Positions 54,497-63,079 are shown, counted from the stretch's first letter. The stretch: DNA of 64,000 nucleotides from Sporosarcina sp. FSL K6-1508 (GCF_038007465.1 NZ_JBBOXF010000001.1:4165001-4229000); one strand, 5' to 3'. Made by a program: numbers and translations. The notes: generated by a model from the letters alone, not told the origin.

Positions 54497-55657
54497 TTAG
54501 CCTACGAGTTCTACAATCTTTTTCGCACCGTCTGCCATAGTATCAGCAGCGATGATGTTCAAGCCTGATTCATTCAATAGCGCTTTACCTTTGTCGACAT
54601 TTGTACCTTCTAGACGAACGACAAGCGGTACTTGAAGACCCACTTCTTTTGATGCAACAATAACACCTTCAGCAATAACGTCACATTTCATAATTCCGCC
54701 GAAAATATTGACGAAAATCCCTTTGACGTTTTTATCAGAAAGGATGATTTTAAATGCTTCAGTAACTTTTTCAGCTGTCGCACTGCCGCCAACGTCAAGG
54801 AAGTTGGCAGGTGATCCGCCGTAGTAGTTGATTGTATCCATTGTAGCCATCGCAAGACCTGCGCCGTTAACCATACAGCCGATACTTCCGTCAAGGGAAA
54901 TATAGCTAAGGTCATACTTCGAAGCTTCGATTTCTTTTGGATCCTCTTCATCATAGTCACGAAGTTCTAAGATGTCTTTGTGACGGTATAGTGCACTGTC
55001 GTCAAAGTTAAATTTCGCATCAAGAGCAAGTACATCGTCACCAGCTGTTACAACTAGCGGGTTAATTTCAACAATGGATGCGTCTTTTTCTACGAATACC
55101 TGGTAAAGTCCAAGCATGAATTTCGCAGCTTTGTTTACAAGATGTGTAGGGATGTTCATGTTATATGCCATGCGGCGTGCTTGGAATCCAGTCAAACCAA
55201 CAACTGGGTCGATGACTTCTTTGAAAATCTTTTCTGGTGTTGCTTCTGCAACTTCCTCGATGTCCATTCCGCCTTCTTCAGATCCCATAAGCGTTACACG
55301 GTCTGTTGCGCTGTCGAGGACAAGTCCAAGATAGTACTCTTTCTTGATGTCAGATCCTTCTTCGATAAGAAGACGTTTAATTTCTTTGCCTTCAGGACCT
55401 GTTTGGTGAGTCACAAGTGTCTTACCAATCAATTCTTTTGCGTAAGCACGAACTTCATCAAGATTTTTTGCAATCTTAACGCCGCCCGCTTTCCCGCGTC
55501 CACCCGCGTGGATTTGTGCTTTAACTACGATAATGTCTGTACCTAGTTCCTTTGCAGCTTTTACCGCTTCCTCAGGAGAGAAAGCAACAAGACCGTTAGA
55601 AACAGCTACACCATATTCTCTTAGCAACTGTTTACCTTGATATTCATGGATATTCAT
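54497..55657 (-). CDS. sucC: Succinyl-CoA synthetase beta subunit
   Basis: 386-residue ATP-grasp subunit: MNIHEYQGKQLLREYGV start, KAQIHAGGRGKAGGVK, and near the C-terminus NIFGGIMKCDVIAEG. Forms the alpha-beta complex with SucD. A good promoter is found about 75 bases upstream of the start. Confidence 0.98.
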   Translation of the reverse strand: MNIHEYQGKQLLREYGVAVSNGLVAFSPEEAVKAAKELGTDIIVVKAQIHAGGRGKAGGVKIAKNLDEVRAYAKELIGKTLVTHQTGPEGKEIKRLLIEEGSDIKKEYYLGLVLDSATDRVTLMGSEEGGMDIEEVAEATPEKIFKEVIDPVVGLTGFQARRMAYNMNIPTHLVNKAAKFMLGLYQVFVEKDASIVEINPLVVTAGDDVLALDAKFNFDDSALYRHKDILELRDYDEEDPKEIEASKYDLSYISLDGSIGCMVNGAGLAMATMDTINYYGGSPANFLDVGGSATAEKVTEAFKIILSDKNVKGIFVNIFGGIMKCDVIAEGVIVASKEVGLQVPLVVRLEGTNVDKGKALLNESGLNIIAADTMADGAKKIVELVG

Positions 55658-55707
55658 CTTACATCCTCCATTCGAACTTCTAACTCTTTTAATTTACTGC
55701 CTTATCC

Positions 55708-55736
55708 ATTGTAGTAAACTTGTCAAACAATGTCCA
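55708..55736 (-). promoter_or_regulatory. Sigma-A promoter of sucCD
   Basis: Minus strand -35 TGGACA (55736-55731), 17-base spacer, -10 TACAAT (55713-55708). A second candidate (TTGACA, 17 bases, TACATT) lies further upstream next to the ylqH stop. I saw no CcpA cre box. Confidence 0.6.
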
Positions 55737-55774
55737 CAATTGAATGCCGAATGTAGACATTTGTCGAATCTATG

Positions 55775-56071
55775 TCAAATTTTAGATTTCCCTTTTTTTG
55801 CATGTTCACGATCCATCTGATAAATATAAGCGAACACTTCAGATACTGCTTTGTATAATTCTTCAGGTATCGATTCATTTACATTTAATTGTCCTAAAAT
55901 TTCAACTAGGCTGGGATCTTCCTGAATGGGGATATTATTCACTTTCGCTTTTTCCAATATATTTTCGGCAATTTTCCCTTTTCCTTTAGCGACTACTTTC
56001 GGAGCCCCGTTCGCAAACGGTTCATACGAAAGGGCGACCGCCTCTTTTCGGGTATGATGCTCTTCTGTCAT
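55775..56071 (-). CDS. FlhB C-terminal-domain-like protein (YlqH)
   Basis: 98 residues. It aligns with the part of FlhB that follows its NPTH cleavage site: ALSYEPFANGAPKVVAKGKG resembles ALKYKDGDMDAPIVVAKGVD of the FlhB here, and IPEELYKAVSEVFAYIYQMD resembles IPEEFFKAIAEILAYVYRIQ. No membrane part. Known relatives: YlqH in Bacillus and FlhX of Helicobacter. Overlaps the upstream FliK-like gene by 4 bases. Confidence 0.9.
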   Translation of the reverse strand: MTEEHHTRKEAVALSYEPFANGAPKVVAKGKGKIAENILEKAKVNNIPIQEDPSLVEILGQLNVNESIPEELYKAVSEVFAYIYQMDREHAKKGKSKI

Positions 56072-58062
56072 ATACGGAAGTCAACTCCTTGCCCATCGAC
56101 TTTCATGGAACTGTTCTTTTTCAGCAGCGTTTTCTCTTCTTCGTTAAAATTTTTGAAAAATACACCCGACAATTTGTACCCGGCAGACTTAAGCCCTTCT
56201 TTCAGCTTTTCCTGGAGAATGCCTCCTCCTCCAATCGACTTAAGCGTATCATCTGCATTAAAGACAGTAACCGTTACAACCCTGTTCTGGACTTGCATAT
56301 CAATAACTGTTTTCTCAATCGATTCTAGTTCGAGGTAAAAAAGAATCCGAGCAAAGTCGGGATCAATTTTCCCATCTTCTTTCATTCGTCCATTCCACTC
56401 TAACGTCGTATCGATACGCTTGCCAAAAAACTCTAGCGGCACTTGCATGACCAACTGATGTTGCACGCCATTTTCCCCCGACTGTAACAGCGGTCCGTTC
56501 ATCCTCGTGACGACCGTCTCAGCCGCGTCCCGAAGAGCCGCAGAGACTGATGGATCATGCATAAGGGCGAGTAATTGCGGTTTTAAGGTTTCCGCAAGAC
56601 GTCCGAAATCCGGTTCTTTACCAAGTAAACCCGCTTCATAGTTAAGTCCGAATGAACGAATGACCGTTTGCAAAGCGTCTTTTACAGCTTTTCCGTCAAT
56701 CATTGCAGCCACTGCACCTTCTGCCGTTTGCACCGCCTTTTGGATGGACAGGTTGTCGGATCGCTCTGCTGTCTGCAGGAAGGCCGCCAACTTATCAGTC
56801 CCTTGCTGACCAAGCAAAGTAAGTAATTGTTCTTTGGGACCATCCGCTGAGGAAGTTGTCTGGAAGGGTGCAGAAATTGTATTTTCTGCAGTTATCCGTG
56901 TAAATGCCTGACTGAACTCCTGAAGGAATTTCGTTGGCGATTCAACTATCGGCTGAGTATTTACTGCACGGTCAATAATTGTTGTAAGCAGCGTCTTTTG
57001 TTGCGTATTCATCCCTGTTTCTACTGAAATCAATGCTTTTAAACTTTCCAACGGAACTTTCTGCTGGGCTGTCGGAGTATCACCAATTTGTTTGAGCGTC
57101 GCCAACAGTTGCGACACAATTGGCGATGACACCGAAGTGGCTTGAGGTGCAACAGCAGACTGCCTGTTCATGTTTTTAGCGGGAATATCCTGTGATCCTG
57201 TTTGAACAGGCTGTGATGTCGGTAATGCATTGCCACTTACGCTTGACGGCAATGAAGCTAGCACTTGCGGCAGGTTTGCGAGGGATGTCCGATCGGGTAA
57301 AACACCAGCATTTTTCAATAGTTGCAGGGTAGCAAAACGGTTTTCAGCAGGCTCCGCACGATCGAGCAATGTCAAGATGGATTGGCCTAAAAGTGCACCA
57401 CCTGTTGCCTGCGCAAAGGGCTTGGCCATCTTCTCCAATGCAGATAGAATGGCTTCCTTGACCTGCGGGGCAACCGTATTATCAAAAGCCAGCACATTTC
57501 GCAATGAATTTAAAACGCTATGCAGCCCTTCTTTCGTTTCGACTCCCATAAATGACCGGAAGATATTTTCATTTAGAGGTAATTTCAATTCAATTATTTT
57601 CTGAAGCGATGCGAGAGCTTCATTCCACGCTGCTGGTGATACGCCTTTCAATAACGATTCGGCCTCCAGCAGGCCCTCCCTTGTCATCGGAATCCTATTT
57701 TTCATGACGAACGCAAGCAGCGATTGCATTTCTTGCGTCTTCGGCAATTGCATTGCGTCCATAAGTCCGCCCAGCTGACGTGCCTGCCCTTCTGCAGTTT
57801 GAAGCGGTCCTGAAATGATTTTCAACTGCAATTCCGGCTTCACTGCATTGACTTGAAAATAATAGGAGTCACCAGCTTTCATGGGCACTTCTAGTTTGGC
57901 AATCATCTTTTGGCCGCCAATCTGGACTTCAGCCATTTGTCCCGGGAAAAGTTGCTTAATCTGCCCGTGAAACAGTTGGCCTTCATTCAAGACAAGCGGT
58001 CTGTTCTGGACAGCGCCTGCCGTCAACTGGCCTGCTGATACTAGCGCAGGAGGAACACTCAT
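56068..58062 (-). CDS. FliK-like protein (YlqG type)
   Basis: A 664-residue protein. Poorly conserved N-terminal and middle regions (a beta-rich start around QLFPGMAEVQIGGQKMIAKLEV-type sequence, then helical low-complexity segments), and a C-terminal domain (about 545-664) like the FliK hook-length domain: MQVPLEFFGKRIDTTLEWNG, ILFYLELESIEKTVIDMQVQ. It overlaps rnhB and the FlhB-C-like gene by 4 bases each. Function unknown. No signal peptide is seen. Confidence 0.8.
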   Translation of the reverse strand: MSVPPALVSAGQLTAGAVQNRPLVLNEGQLFHGQIKQLFPGQMAEVQIGGQKMIAKLEVPMKAGDSYYFQVNAVKPELQLKIISGPLQTAEGQARQLGGLMDAMQLPKTQEMQSLLAFVMKNRIPMTREGLLEAESLLKGVSPAAWNEALASLQKIIELKLPLNENIFRSFMGVETKEGLHSVLNSLRNVLAFDNTVAPQVKEAILSALEKMAKPFAQATGGALLGQSILTLLDRAEPAENRFATLQLLKNAGVLPDRTSLANLPQVLASLPSSVSGNALPTSQPVQTGSQDIPAKNMNRQSAVAPQATSVSSPIVSQLLATLKQIGDTPTAQQKVPLESLKALISVETGMNTQQKTLLTTIIDRAVNTQPIVESPTKFLQEFSQAFTRITAENTISAPFQTTSSADGPKEQLLTLLGQQGTDKLAAFLQTAERSDNLSIQKAVQTAEGAVAAMIDGKAVKDALQTVIRSFGLNYEAGLLGKEPDFGRLAETLKPQLLALMHDPSVSAALRDAAETVVTRMNGPLLQSGENGVQHQLVMQVPLEFFGKRIDTTLEWNGRMKEDGKIDPDFARILFYLELESIEKTVIDMQVQNRVVTVTVFNADDTLKSIGGGGILQEKLKEGLKSAGYKLSGVFFKNFNEEEKTLLKKNSSMKVDGQGVDFRI

Positions 58063-58841
58063 AGGTCCCCTCTCCTTTCTTTCAATAGCGACTTAACAGG
58101 TTCGAAAGTTGAACGGTGATGTTCGCACGGACCGTATTTTTCAAGCGCCTGCATATGCTCGACAGTTCCATACCCCGCGTTTTTCGCGAAATTATAAAGT
58201 GGAAAATCACCATGTAATTCATCCATGATAGCGTCTCGCGTCGTCTTTGCGATGATAGAAGCTGCGGCAATTGCCAAGCTCTTTGCATCGCCTTTTATAA
58301 TGGATTCTGCGGGACAATCCGTGTTGAGTACCATAGCATCCGCTAAGACGAAATCAGGTTTGACTGTAAGCCCCTTCACCGCTGTCTCCATTGAATCTCT
58401 TGTTGCCGCATAGATATTCATTTTATCTATAACATCCGCTGGCTGAATGTGTGCCGAATAAGCGATTGCTACGCTTTTTATCAGTGCTGCAAGCCGCTCT
58501 CTTTCCACTTTTGAAATGGTCTTCGAATCATCTAATCCGACAAGCTCCGGTGTTTCTCTCGGCAGAATGACCGCCGCAGTGACCACAGGGCCCGCTAAAG
58601 GCCCCCTTCCTGCCTCATCGACTCCAGCAACCAGAGCGCTTTCAAACGGTTCAAACGACGCGTCAAACGTTATTTTCATCATATGATTCCGCTCTACGCC
58701 TTTTCGTTTATCGTACTGGCGTTGCCAGCGGGCAAGTGCATTTTTCACGCCCAACCTTGTATCTTGCACAAGTTCTTCCATCCAGTACTCGGGTTCGTCA
58801 ACCGTTTTCAACAGCTCCGTGATTTCTTTTATCGTTTTCAA
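58059..58841 (-). CDS. rnhB: Ribonuclease HII
   Basis: Removes ribonucleotides and RNA from DNA duplexes. Catalytic motif VAGVDEAGRGPLAGPV (first Asp-Glu pair), later VLADAM and AAASIIAKTTRDA. An N-terminal helical extension of about 70 residues is typical of Bacillus RNase HII. Start: TTG 58841 has AAGGTG 6 bases upstream; GTG 58850 overlaps it. I list the TTG (260 residues). Confidence 0.95.
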   Translation of the reverse strand: MKTIKEITELLKTVDEPEYWMEELVQDTRLGVKNALARWQRQYDKRKGVERNHMMKITFDASFEPFESALVAGVDEAGRGPLAGPVVTAAVILPRETPELVGLDDSKTISKVERERLAALIKSVAIAYSAHIQPADVIDKMNIYAATRDSMETAVKGLTVKPDFVLADAMVLNTDCPAESIIKGDAKSLAIAAASIIAKTTRDAIMDELHGDFPLYNFAKNAGYGTVEHMQALEKYGPCEHHRSTFEPVKSLLKERRGDL

Positions 58842-58921
58842 ATTGATCACCTTCCGCTAACTGCCAATTTATCTGTTCTTTTCTATTATATCGGCCACTA
58901 TCGATACTTTTTGAGACACAA

Positions 58922-58960
58922 AGGAAAAGCACAAGGCGCCCAGGGCCAAGACACTGACCC
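58922..58960 (-). repeat. End fragment of intergenic repeat family 1 (upstream of rnhB)
   Basis: AAGGAAAAGCACAAGGCGCC matches the gene-proximal end of the copies before polC, pyrH and uppS, and has the same orientation. The rest of the element is absent. Confidence 0.55.
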
Positions 58961-58962
58961 AT

Positions 58963-59012
58963 AAAAAAAAAAAAGCCGATTGCCGCGGAAAGAATTCCGT
59001 GCCGGCATCGGC
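58963..59012 (-). terminator. Intrinsic terminator of the lepB-rbgA unit
   Basis: Minus strand: GCCGAT..CCG..CGGAA, short loop, TTCCG..CGG..ATCGGC and a run of twelve Ts. The stem is long with a few mismatches. It starts right after the rbgA stop. Confidence 0.93.
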
Positions 59013-59876
59013 CTACTCGTTTTGTGCTTGCTGTGCTGTGAAATCGAATGTCAGTTTTCCTAGGTATTCATTTCGGATATCCCTGACAATCAGCTCTGCC
59101 ACTTTATCATAATCGACTTCTCCGCCTGTAGCGTACACTTTGCGGAGTGCACCAATTTGATCAAAAATTGGACGTATTTCATCACCGATGGTTGTCAGCC
59201 CGTATCGGTCTGTAAGCCGAGCCGGATAATTCGCTTCCAAGAAACGGAGACCGTACACTGCCAAGTCTTCCATGTTGACGATTGTATCTTTAATGGCTCC
59301 TGTCAGCGCAAGCTTGAAGCCAACTTCTTTATCTTCAAATTTAGGCCATAGAATACCTGGTGTATCGAGAAGTTCGAGCTCTTTTTCGTATTTAATCCAT
59401 TGCTGAGCTTTTGTAACGCCCGGTGTATTACCCGTTTTAGCAATATTTTTCTTTGCAAGTCTGTTGATAAGTGTTGATTTTCCAACGTTCGGTATCCCTA
59501 CAATCATCGCACGCATCGCGCCTGGCCGAATACCTCGCGAACGCATTCTCGCCAACTTCGGTTCCAAAATCTCTTTTGCTGCCTTTATAACAGTTTGAAG
59601 CCCTCTTCCTTCAAATGAATTGATGGCTACTGCACGAATTCCTCTCGCTTCAAAATAGCGGATCCAGCGTGCTGTTTCCGTTTCATCCGCAAGATCCATC
59701 TTATTGAGGATAAGAAGTCTTGGTTTTTGATGAATGACTTCGTCAATCATCGGATTTCTAGAGGACAGTGGAAGCCTCGCATCGATTAATTCAAAAACGA
59801 TGTCAACAAGCTTCAGTTTTTCAGTTACTTCTCGGCGCGCTTTCGCCATATGTCCGGGAAACCATTGAATTGTCAT
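59013..59876 (-). CDS. rbgA: Ribosome biogenesis GTPase RbgA (YlqF)
   Basis: Circularly permuted GTPase for late 50S assembly. The G4 motif (LNKMDLAD) comes before G1 (GIPNVGKSTLINRLA), and G3 is DTPGI. 287 residues with a C-terminal ANTAR-like helical domain. 17 bases after lepB. Confidence 0.97.
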   Translation of the reverse strand: MTIQWFPGHMAKARREVTEKLKLVDIVFELIDARLPLSSRNPMIDEVIHQKPRLLILNKMDLADETETARWIRYFEARGIRAVAINSFEGRGLQTVIKAAKEILEPKLARMRSRGIRPGAMRAMIVGIPNVGKSTLINRLAKKNIAKTGNTPGVTKAQQWIKYEKELELLDTPGILWPKFEDKEVGFKLALTGAIKDTIVNMEDLAVYGLRFLEANYPARLTDRYGLTTIGDEIRPIFDQIGALRKVYATGGEVDYDKVAELIVRDIRNEYLGKLTFDFTAQQAQNE

Positions 59877-59893
59877 GTTGTAATTTCCTCCCG

Positions 59894-60451
59894 TCAGTCA
59901 ATAAATCCAAAATCTTTAATTGGCCAGAAAACTACTTTTGTGCTGCCGATGATTTCATCGATTGCAACGGCTCCAATATGTCTGGAGTCTTTACTTTTTC
60001 TTCTGTTGTCCCCCATAACAAATACATGATCTGCTGGGACAGTCTTGCTCCCAATCTTCTCCTCAAGGTTGAAATCTTCAGTAAGCGGACTATCCACAAT
60101 TTCCGATTTGTATTGGTCAAGATAAGGTTCTTCGAACGGCTCGCCATTAACATATAAAATGTCATCACGATACTCCACTTCGTCGCCAGGTAATCCGATT
60201 ACTCTTTTTATGTAATCTTTCTCTTCGGGTGCATGGAAGACAACAACATCAAACCGTTTTGGTTCTCCGATTGTATAACCAATTTTGTTGACAATCATTC
60301 GATCCCCATTTTCAAGTGTCGGCATCATTGATACTCCATCTACAACAATTGGTGTAAAAAGAAATACCCGAATAATTGCTGCTAGTCCGAACGCGATTAA
60401 AAGCGCCTTTACCCATTCCCACGTTTCATTTTTCTTTTTTCCTTCATTCAT
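59894..60451 (-). CDS. lepB: Type I signal peptidase
   Basis: 185 residues, one N-terminal membrane anchor (about 15-33), catalytic Ser in VDGVSMMPTL and Lys in the region YIKRVIGLPGDEV; GDNRRKSKDSRHIG is the conserved box E. Sip family. ATG 60451 has GGAGG 10 bases upstream; the TTG two codons earlier is only about 4 bases away from it. Confidence 0.96.
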   Translation of the reverse strand: MNEGKKKNETWEWVKALLIAFGLAAIIRVFLFTPIVVDGVSMMPTLENGDRMIVNKIGYTIGEPKRFDVVVFHAPEEKDYIKRVIGLPGDEVEYRDDILYVNGEPFEEPYLDQYKSEIVDSPLTEDFNLEEKIGSKTVPADHVFVMGDNRRKSKDSRHIGAVAIDEIIGSTKVVFWPIKDFGFID

Positions 60452-60483
60452 GTGCAAAGCGCCTCCCGCATATTTCTGTCCTT

Positions 60484-60513
60484 ATTGTACAGTCTATTCA
60501 TATTTGAGGCAAA
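60484..60513 (-). promoter_or_regulatory. Weak promoter candidate for lepB
   Basis: Minus strand TTTGCC (60513-60508), 18-base spacer, TACAAT (60489-60484), immediately after the rplS terminator. Plausible because the terminator would otherwise silence lepB-rbgA. Confidence 0.4.
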
Positions 60514-60541
60514 AAGAAAGGAGGCCGTTTGTTGGCCTCCT
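60510..60541 (-). terminator. Intrinsic terminator of rplS
   Basis: GGAGGCC, 7-base loop, GGCCTCC, followed by TTTCTTTTT on the minus strand, 8 bases after the rplS stop. Confidence 0.93.
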
Positions 60542-60548
60542 GCATTTT

Positions 60549-60893
60549 TTATCGAAGTTCTTTGATACGTGCAGCTTTTCCGCGCAGGCTGCGAAGGTAG
60601 TACAACTTCGCACGGCGTACTTTACCACGGCGTGTCACTTCAAGTAGAGTAATTTTCGGTGTGTGTACAGGGAATGTACGCTCAACACCTACACCGTTAG
60701 AGATTTTACGGACTGTGAAAGTTTCACTGATTCCGCCTCCACGACGTTTAATAACAATTCCTTCAAATAGCTGAATACGCTCGCGCGTTCCCTCTACAAT
60801 TTTAACGTGCAAACGAACTGTATCTCCTGCACGAAACGCTGGATGATCAGAACGAAGCTGATCTTTTGTGATTTCTGAAATGATATGTTGCAT
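60549..60893 (-). CDS. rplS: 50S ribosomal protein L19
   Basis: 114 residues: MQHIISEITKDQLRSD start, RAGDTVRLHVKIVEGTRERIQ (split), FPVHTPKI and RGKVRRAKLYYLR, all L19. ATG 60893 has GGGAGAGG 6 bases upstream; a 7-codon extension is unsupported. Last gene of the rpsP-trmD region. Confidence 0.98.
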   Translation of the reverse strand: MQHIISEITKDQLRSDHPAFRAGDTVRLHVKIVEGTRERIQLFEGIVIKRRGGGISETFTVRKISNGVGVERTFPVHTPKITLLEVTRRGKVRRAKLYYLRSLRGKAARIKELR

Positions 60894-60985
60894 AATTAAC
60901 CTCTCCCTATCCACAGATGTTCTTACACTTCTTGCCTTTGCAGCGGAACACCAGTAAGTATGTACTTAACATAGAAGTACATAGT
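60894..60985 (-). ncRNA. L19 leader RNA element
   Basis: The rplS 5' leader of about 90 bases holds a perfect ATGTACTT/AAGTACAT hairpin, then GGTGTTCCGCTGCAAAGG, GTGTAAGAACATC and GTGGATAGGGAGAGG just before the start. Position, length and these strings agree with the Firmicutes L19 leader, a proposed autoregulatory element, as I remember it. A covariance search would settle it. Confidence 0.65.
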
Positions 60986-60987
60986 AG

Positions 60988-61016
60988 ATAGTACCACAAA
61001 GTGCAAGTCGACGCAA
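60988..61016 (-). promoter_or_regulatory. Sigma-A promoter of rplS
   Basis: Minus strand -35 TTGCGT (61016-61011), 17-base spacer, -10 TACTAT (60993-60988), between trmD and the L19 leader. Confidence 0.55.
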
Positions 61017-61026
61017 GGTCATCTGA

Positions 61027-61767
61027 CTATTTTTTTCTTTGATTTAGTTGGTGCAGCAATTTGCGTTGATGATCGGTAAGTGGCGCGTCTTGAAGCAAGT
61101 CCTTTCTCCGCTCAAATGTCCGGAGTAGCGACTGTTCTTCACGCCATTTATCAATTTCCGCATGGTTCCCGGACAAAAGTACATCCGGTACTTCCATCCC
61201 GTTAAAATTTGATGGCCGTGTATATTGAGGATACTCGAGCAAACCCGTCGAAAATGAATCGAGAACAGGTGAATCAACATTGCCCAAGACATTTGGCAAT
61301 AGCCGGACGACACTGTCAATCACAGCCATTGCAGCAATCTCTCCACCTGTCAGAACGAAGTCACCGATGGATAACTCGTCCGTAACAAGATATTGACGTA
61401 TACGCTCATCGTACCCCTCGTAATGACCGCATATGAATACTACATGGTCTTCAGCAGAAAGTTCTTCGGCTTTCTTTTGTGTAAATCGTTCTCCCTGAGG
61501 GCACATCAAAATGACACGCGGCGGTTTTTCAACCCCCTCCGATATCGCTTCAACTGCCGCAAAGAGCGGTTCTGGTTTAAGGACCATACCCGCCCCGCCG
61601 CCGTAAGGATAATCGTCAACTTTATGGTGCTTGTTTGTAGAGTATTCACGGAAATCAGTTACTCCAAATGTGACTGCACCATTCGCCTGCGCTTTTTTCA
61701 TGATCGAGGAATGGAGGACACCTTCGAACATTTCAGGAAATAACGAAAGGACATCGATTTTCATCAT
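61027..61767 (-). CDS. trmD: tRNA (guanine-37-N1) methyltransferase
   Basis: 246-residue SPOUT methyltransferase making m1G37. MKIDVLSLFPEMFEGVLHSS (start), YGGGAGMVLKPEP, CGHYEGYDERIRQ and the knot with SIGDFVLTGGE. Overlaps the rimM stop by 4 bases (ATGA). Confidence 0.98.
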   Translation of the reverse strand: MMKIDVLSLFPEMFEGVLHSSIMKKAQANGAVTFGVTDFREYSTNKHHKVDDYPYGGGAGMVLKPEPLFAAVEAISEGVEKPPRVILMCPQGERFTQKKAEELSAEDHVVFICGHYEGYDERIRQYLVTDELSIGDFVLTGGEIAAMAVIDSVVRLLPNVLGNVDSPVLDSFSTGLLEYPQYTRPSNFNGMEVPDVLLSGNHAEIDKWREEQSLLRTFERRKDLLQDAPLTDHQRKLLHQLNQRKK

Positions 61768-62279
61768 GAAAGAAGTCCTTCCATTGGATCGATAATGATT
61801 TTTTTGCTAGCTATATCGACTTCTTTCACGATGTCTTCGATATAAGGAATGTAATGCGGCTTGCCCTTTTCCGGCGTTACTGTCCACACGTCATTTGCAC
61901 CAGTTTCAAGAATCTCTGTTACTTTACCCAGTTCGATCCCTTCGGTCGTGAACACTGTACAATCAACAATTTCGTGATAGTAAAATTCGTTTTCATCCAG
62001 ATCACCAAGTTGGTTTTCCGGTATCATGAAAATACCGTTCCGATACTTTTCAACATCATTAAGATTCGGATGATTTTCAAACGTCAGCAAATCAAAGTTC
62101 TTATGCTGACGATGACTTGCCACAGTCAAGTAGATCGGCGTCTTACTATCCGGCATAAACAAAGCAAGCTTGTTGCCCACCGTATAACGTTCTTCCGGGA
62201 AATGAGTACGTGAAATAACACGTACTTCTCCACGAATACCGTGCGTATTAACAATTGTACCAACGTTGAACCATTGCAT
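61764..62279 (-). CDS. rimM: 16S rRNA processing protein RimM
   Basis: 171 residues: NVGTIVNTHGIRGEVRVIS N-terminal domain and a PRC-barrel C-terminal domain (YIPYIEDIVKEVDIASKKI, in part). Assists 30S head maturation via S19. ATG 62279 (MQWFNVGT) follows AAGGTG by 8 bases; a 34-codon extension into the repeat region is unsupported. Confidence 0.97.
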   Translation of the reverse strand: MQWFNVGTIVNTHGIRGEVRVISRTHFPEERYTVGNKLALFMPDSKTPIYLTVASHRQHKNFDLLTFENHPNLNDVEKYRNGIFMIPENQLGDLDENEFYYHEIVDCTVFTTEGIELGKVTEILETGANDVWTVTPEKGKPHYIPYIEDIVKEVDIASKKIIIDPMEGLLS

Positions 62280-62329
62280 AAAAATCACACCTTCCATTAT
62301 TTTAAATAAGAATAACTTATATATGCCGA

Positions 62330-62475
62330 AATAAAGAATTCCATTAAATCCGCTACGGCGCTCGGGGATACCTCCCACCATAAGCCAAGCAGCTTCTCTA
62401 CCAGTCTTATGGCTACGGCTACCCCTTTGAGGCGCCTACGCTCAATTAATATAGGCATTCATGTGTTCAACTTAA
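62330..62475 (-). repeat. Intergenic repeat family 2, long copy (between khpA and rimM)
   Basis: Minus order: TAAGTTGAACA, AATTGAGCGTAGGCGCC, an inner CCATAAG...CTTATGG hairpin, CCCCGAGCGCCGTAGCGGATTT-type end, then ATATATAAGTT. A minimal version lies between fliM and fliL (32338-32415) and a related end at 52480-52525. No ylqD-like gene is present here. Confidence 0.6.
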
Positions 62476-62481
62476 ATAGAC

Positions 62482-62516
62482 AAAAAAGGAAGGAACATAG
62501 GCTCCCTCCTTTTTTT
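62482..62516 (-). terminator. Intrinsic terminator of rpsP-khpA
   Basis: AAAAAAAGGAGGGAG, short loop, TTCCTTCCTTTTTT on the minus strand, directly after the khpA stop. Confidence 0.88.
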
Positions 62517-62519
62517 GCA

Positions 62520-62753
62520 TCAATCTATAATATCGATATAAACCTTCTTGCCGTGGTGACTGCCTGCTGCTGAATAAACAATGGTTCGTATCGCTTTCGC
62601 AACACGTCCCTGCTTTCCGATAACTTTTCCCATATCTTCGGGATTTACGGATAGTTTATAGATGACACGATTATCGTGCTCATCCATTGCAACCCGGACA
62701 TCCTCTGGATAATCGACTAACGGTTTAACGATTGTCTCAATCAGCTGCTTCAT
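62520..62753 (-). CDS. khpA: KH domain RNA-binding protein KhpA (YlqC)
   Basis: 77-residue single KH domain with the GKVIGKQGRVAKAIR loop (GxxG-type). In the family, KhpA dimerises with KhpB and binds RNA. ATG 62753 has GGAGG 7 bases upstream. 15 bases after rpsP. Confidence 0.95.
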   Translation of the reverse strand: MKQLIETIVKPLVDYPEDVRVAMDEHDNRVIYKLSVNPEDMGKVIGKQGRVAKAIRTIVYSAAGSHHGKKVYIDIID

Positions 62754-62768
62754 GTACACCCCTCCTGA

Positions 62769-63041
62769 TTACTTACCGAGTTTAGCGTTATGGTATTTTT
62801 CCATGATGCCTTTGTCGGAAAACAGGTTACGGACAGTATCAGATGGTTTAGCACCATTTTGAAGCCATTGAAGAGCTAGCTCTTCGTTAATTTTTACTTC
62901 AGCTGGTTTTGTAAGTGGGTTGTAAGTACCAACCGTTTCGATTTGACGACCATCACGTGGTGAACGTGAATCTGCTACTACAATACGATAGAAAGGAGTT
63001 TTCTTTGCTCCCATACGTTTAAGACGAATTTTTACTGACAT
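62769..63041 (-). CDS. rpsP: 30S ribosomal protein S16
   Basis: 90 residues: MSVKIRLKRMGAKKTPFYRI, DSRSPRDGRQIETVGTYNP (in part). ATG 63041 has GGAGGTG 9 bases upstream; the four-codon upstream extension is unsupported. A strong promoter precedes it. Confidence 0.98.
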   Translation of the reverse strand: MSVKIRLKRMGAKKTPFYRIVVADSRSPRDGRQIETVGTYNPLTKPAEVKINEELALQWLQNGAKPSDTVRNLFSDKGIMEKYHNAKLGK

Positions 63042-63079
63042 TTTTACTTGCACCTCCGAATAGTTTCACACAAGATAGT

